Positions 63,939-64,000 of a DNA stretch of 64,000 nt are shown in pieces. The notes under the pieces were generated by a model. That model saw nothing but the letters and a program-made list of their open reading frames with translations, had not been told where the DNA came from and ran no database searches. Both the position numbers and the translations under genes were made by a program. Position 1 is the stretch's first letter, and each line of letters begins with the position of its first letter. Origin of the DNA: Arcicella lustrica (GTDB lineage Bacteria > Bacteroidota > Bacteroidia > Cytophagales > Spirosomataceae); the NCBI RefSeq assembly GCF_034930985.1, contig NZ_JAYGIM010000012.1, positions 1-64,000 of the forward strand. The letters are read 5' to 3'.

Positions 63939-64000
63939 AATATCTTGATAATCAATATTGGAATGTTATTCAGAAGTCTAAATAAATTCAGACTTTTTCA

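Overview
The window is chromosomal DNA from a low-GC member of the Bacteroidota, most likely a Cytophagales bacterium of the Flectobacillus/Arcicella/Emticicia kind (phylum certain, family inferred). Supporting signs are SusC/SusD pairs, FecR anti-sigma factors with ECF sigma factors, a type IX secretion C-terminal sorting domain, DUF5686 and DUF2723/GT117 proteins, TAnnTTTG-type -7 promoter elements, few Shine-Dalgarno sequences, and REP-like intergenic palindromes of the 'CCCGAAGGG' type.

Layout. 0.2-0.43 kb: 42-bp tandem repeat array A, then a DUF5686 outer-membrane protein (-). 3.2-8.3 kb: three-gene type I secretion-like operon (ABC protein, HlyD, TolC) whose ABC protein has lost every catalytic ATPase motif. 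8.4-16.1 kb: housekeeping genes (DEAD-box helicase, THUMP-like methyltransferase, array B, ogt/alkA alkylation repair, grpE-dnaJ, pyrD). 16.4-17.7 kb: two paralogous small outer-membrane barrels. 17.75-21.1 kb (-): six-gene stress operon (ECF sigma, short membrane anti-sigma candidate, CpxP-like sensor, YHYH lipoprotein, MORN-repeat lipoprotein, SCO protein). 21.3-32.2 kb (+): complete polysaccharide utilisation locus, predicted for laminarin/beta-1,3-glucan (ECF sigma, FecR, SusC, SusD, PKD-CBM surface glycan-binding protein, GH16). 32.3-33.2 kb: REP-like units and array C. 33.4-49.8 kb: M43 metalloprotease, small unknown gene, pheS, DUF2723 O-mannosyltransferase-like protein, ftsK, a T9SS-secreted FG-GAP protein, murF, a coiled-coil membrane protein, a secreted unknown and ahcY. 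49.8-55 kb: a ~220-bp composite REP element present twice, flanking a NodB deacetylase, a PQQ dehydrogenase-PKD-cytochrome c fusion and a small membrane protein. 55-58.7 kb: accessory cluster (propeller protein, AlbA_2/Schlafen-type protein, TonB C-terminal domain protein, membrane protein). 58.9-59.2 kb: array D. 59.4-64 kb: a frameshifted fibronectin-like gene, two glycosyltransferases, tRNA-Arg(CCT) and hflX.

The most unusual signal is that four intergenic minisatellites (A-D), unrelated to each other in sequence and lying in different gene contexts, all have a unit of exactly 42 bp. That is four turns of B-DNA. Two of them (A and D) visibly consist of two 21-bp half-units. Array B has stops in all six frames, so codon phase cannot explain the shared period. 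This looks like a genome-wide class of structured intergenic repeats with no function known to me. The other notable leads are the pseudo-ATPase secretion operon, the sigma/YHYH/SCO operon, a methyltransferase gene with an intact N-terminus but no start codon, and the duplicated composite REP element.
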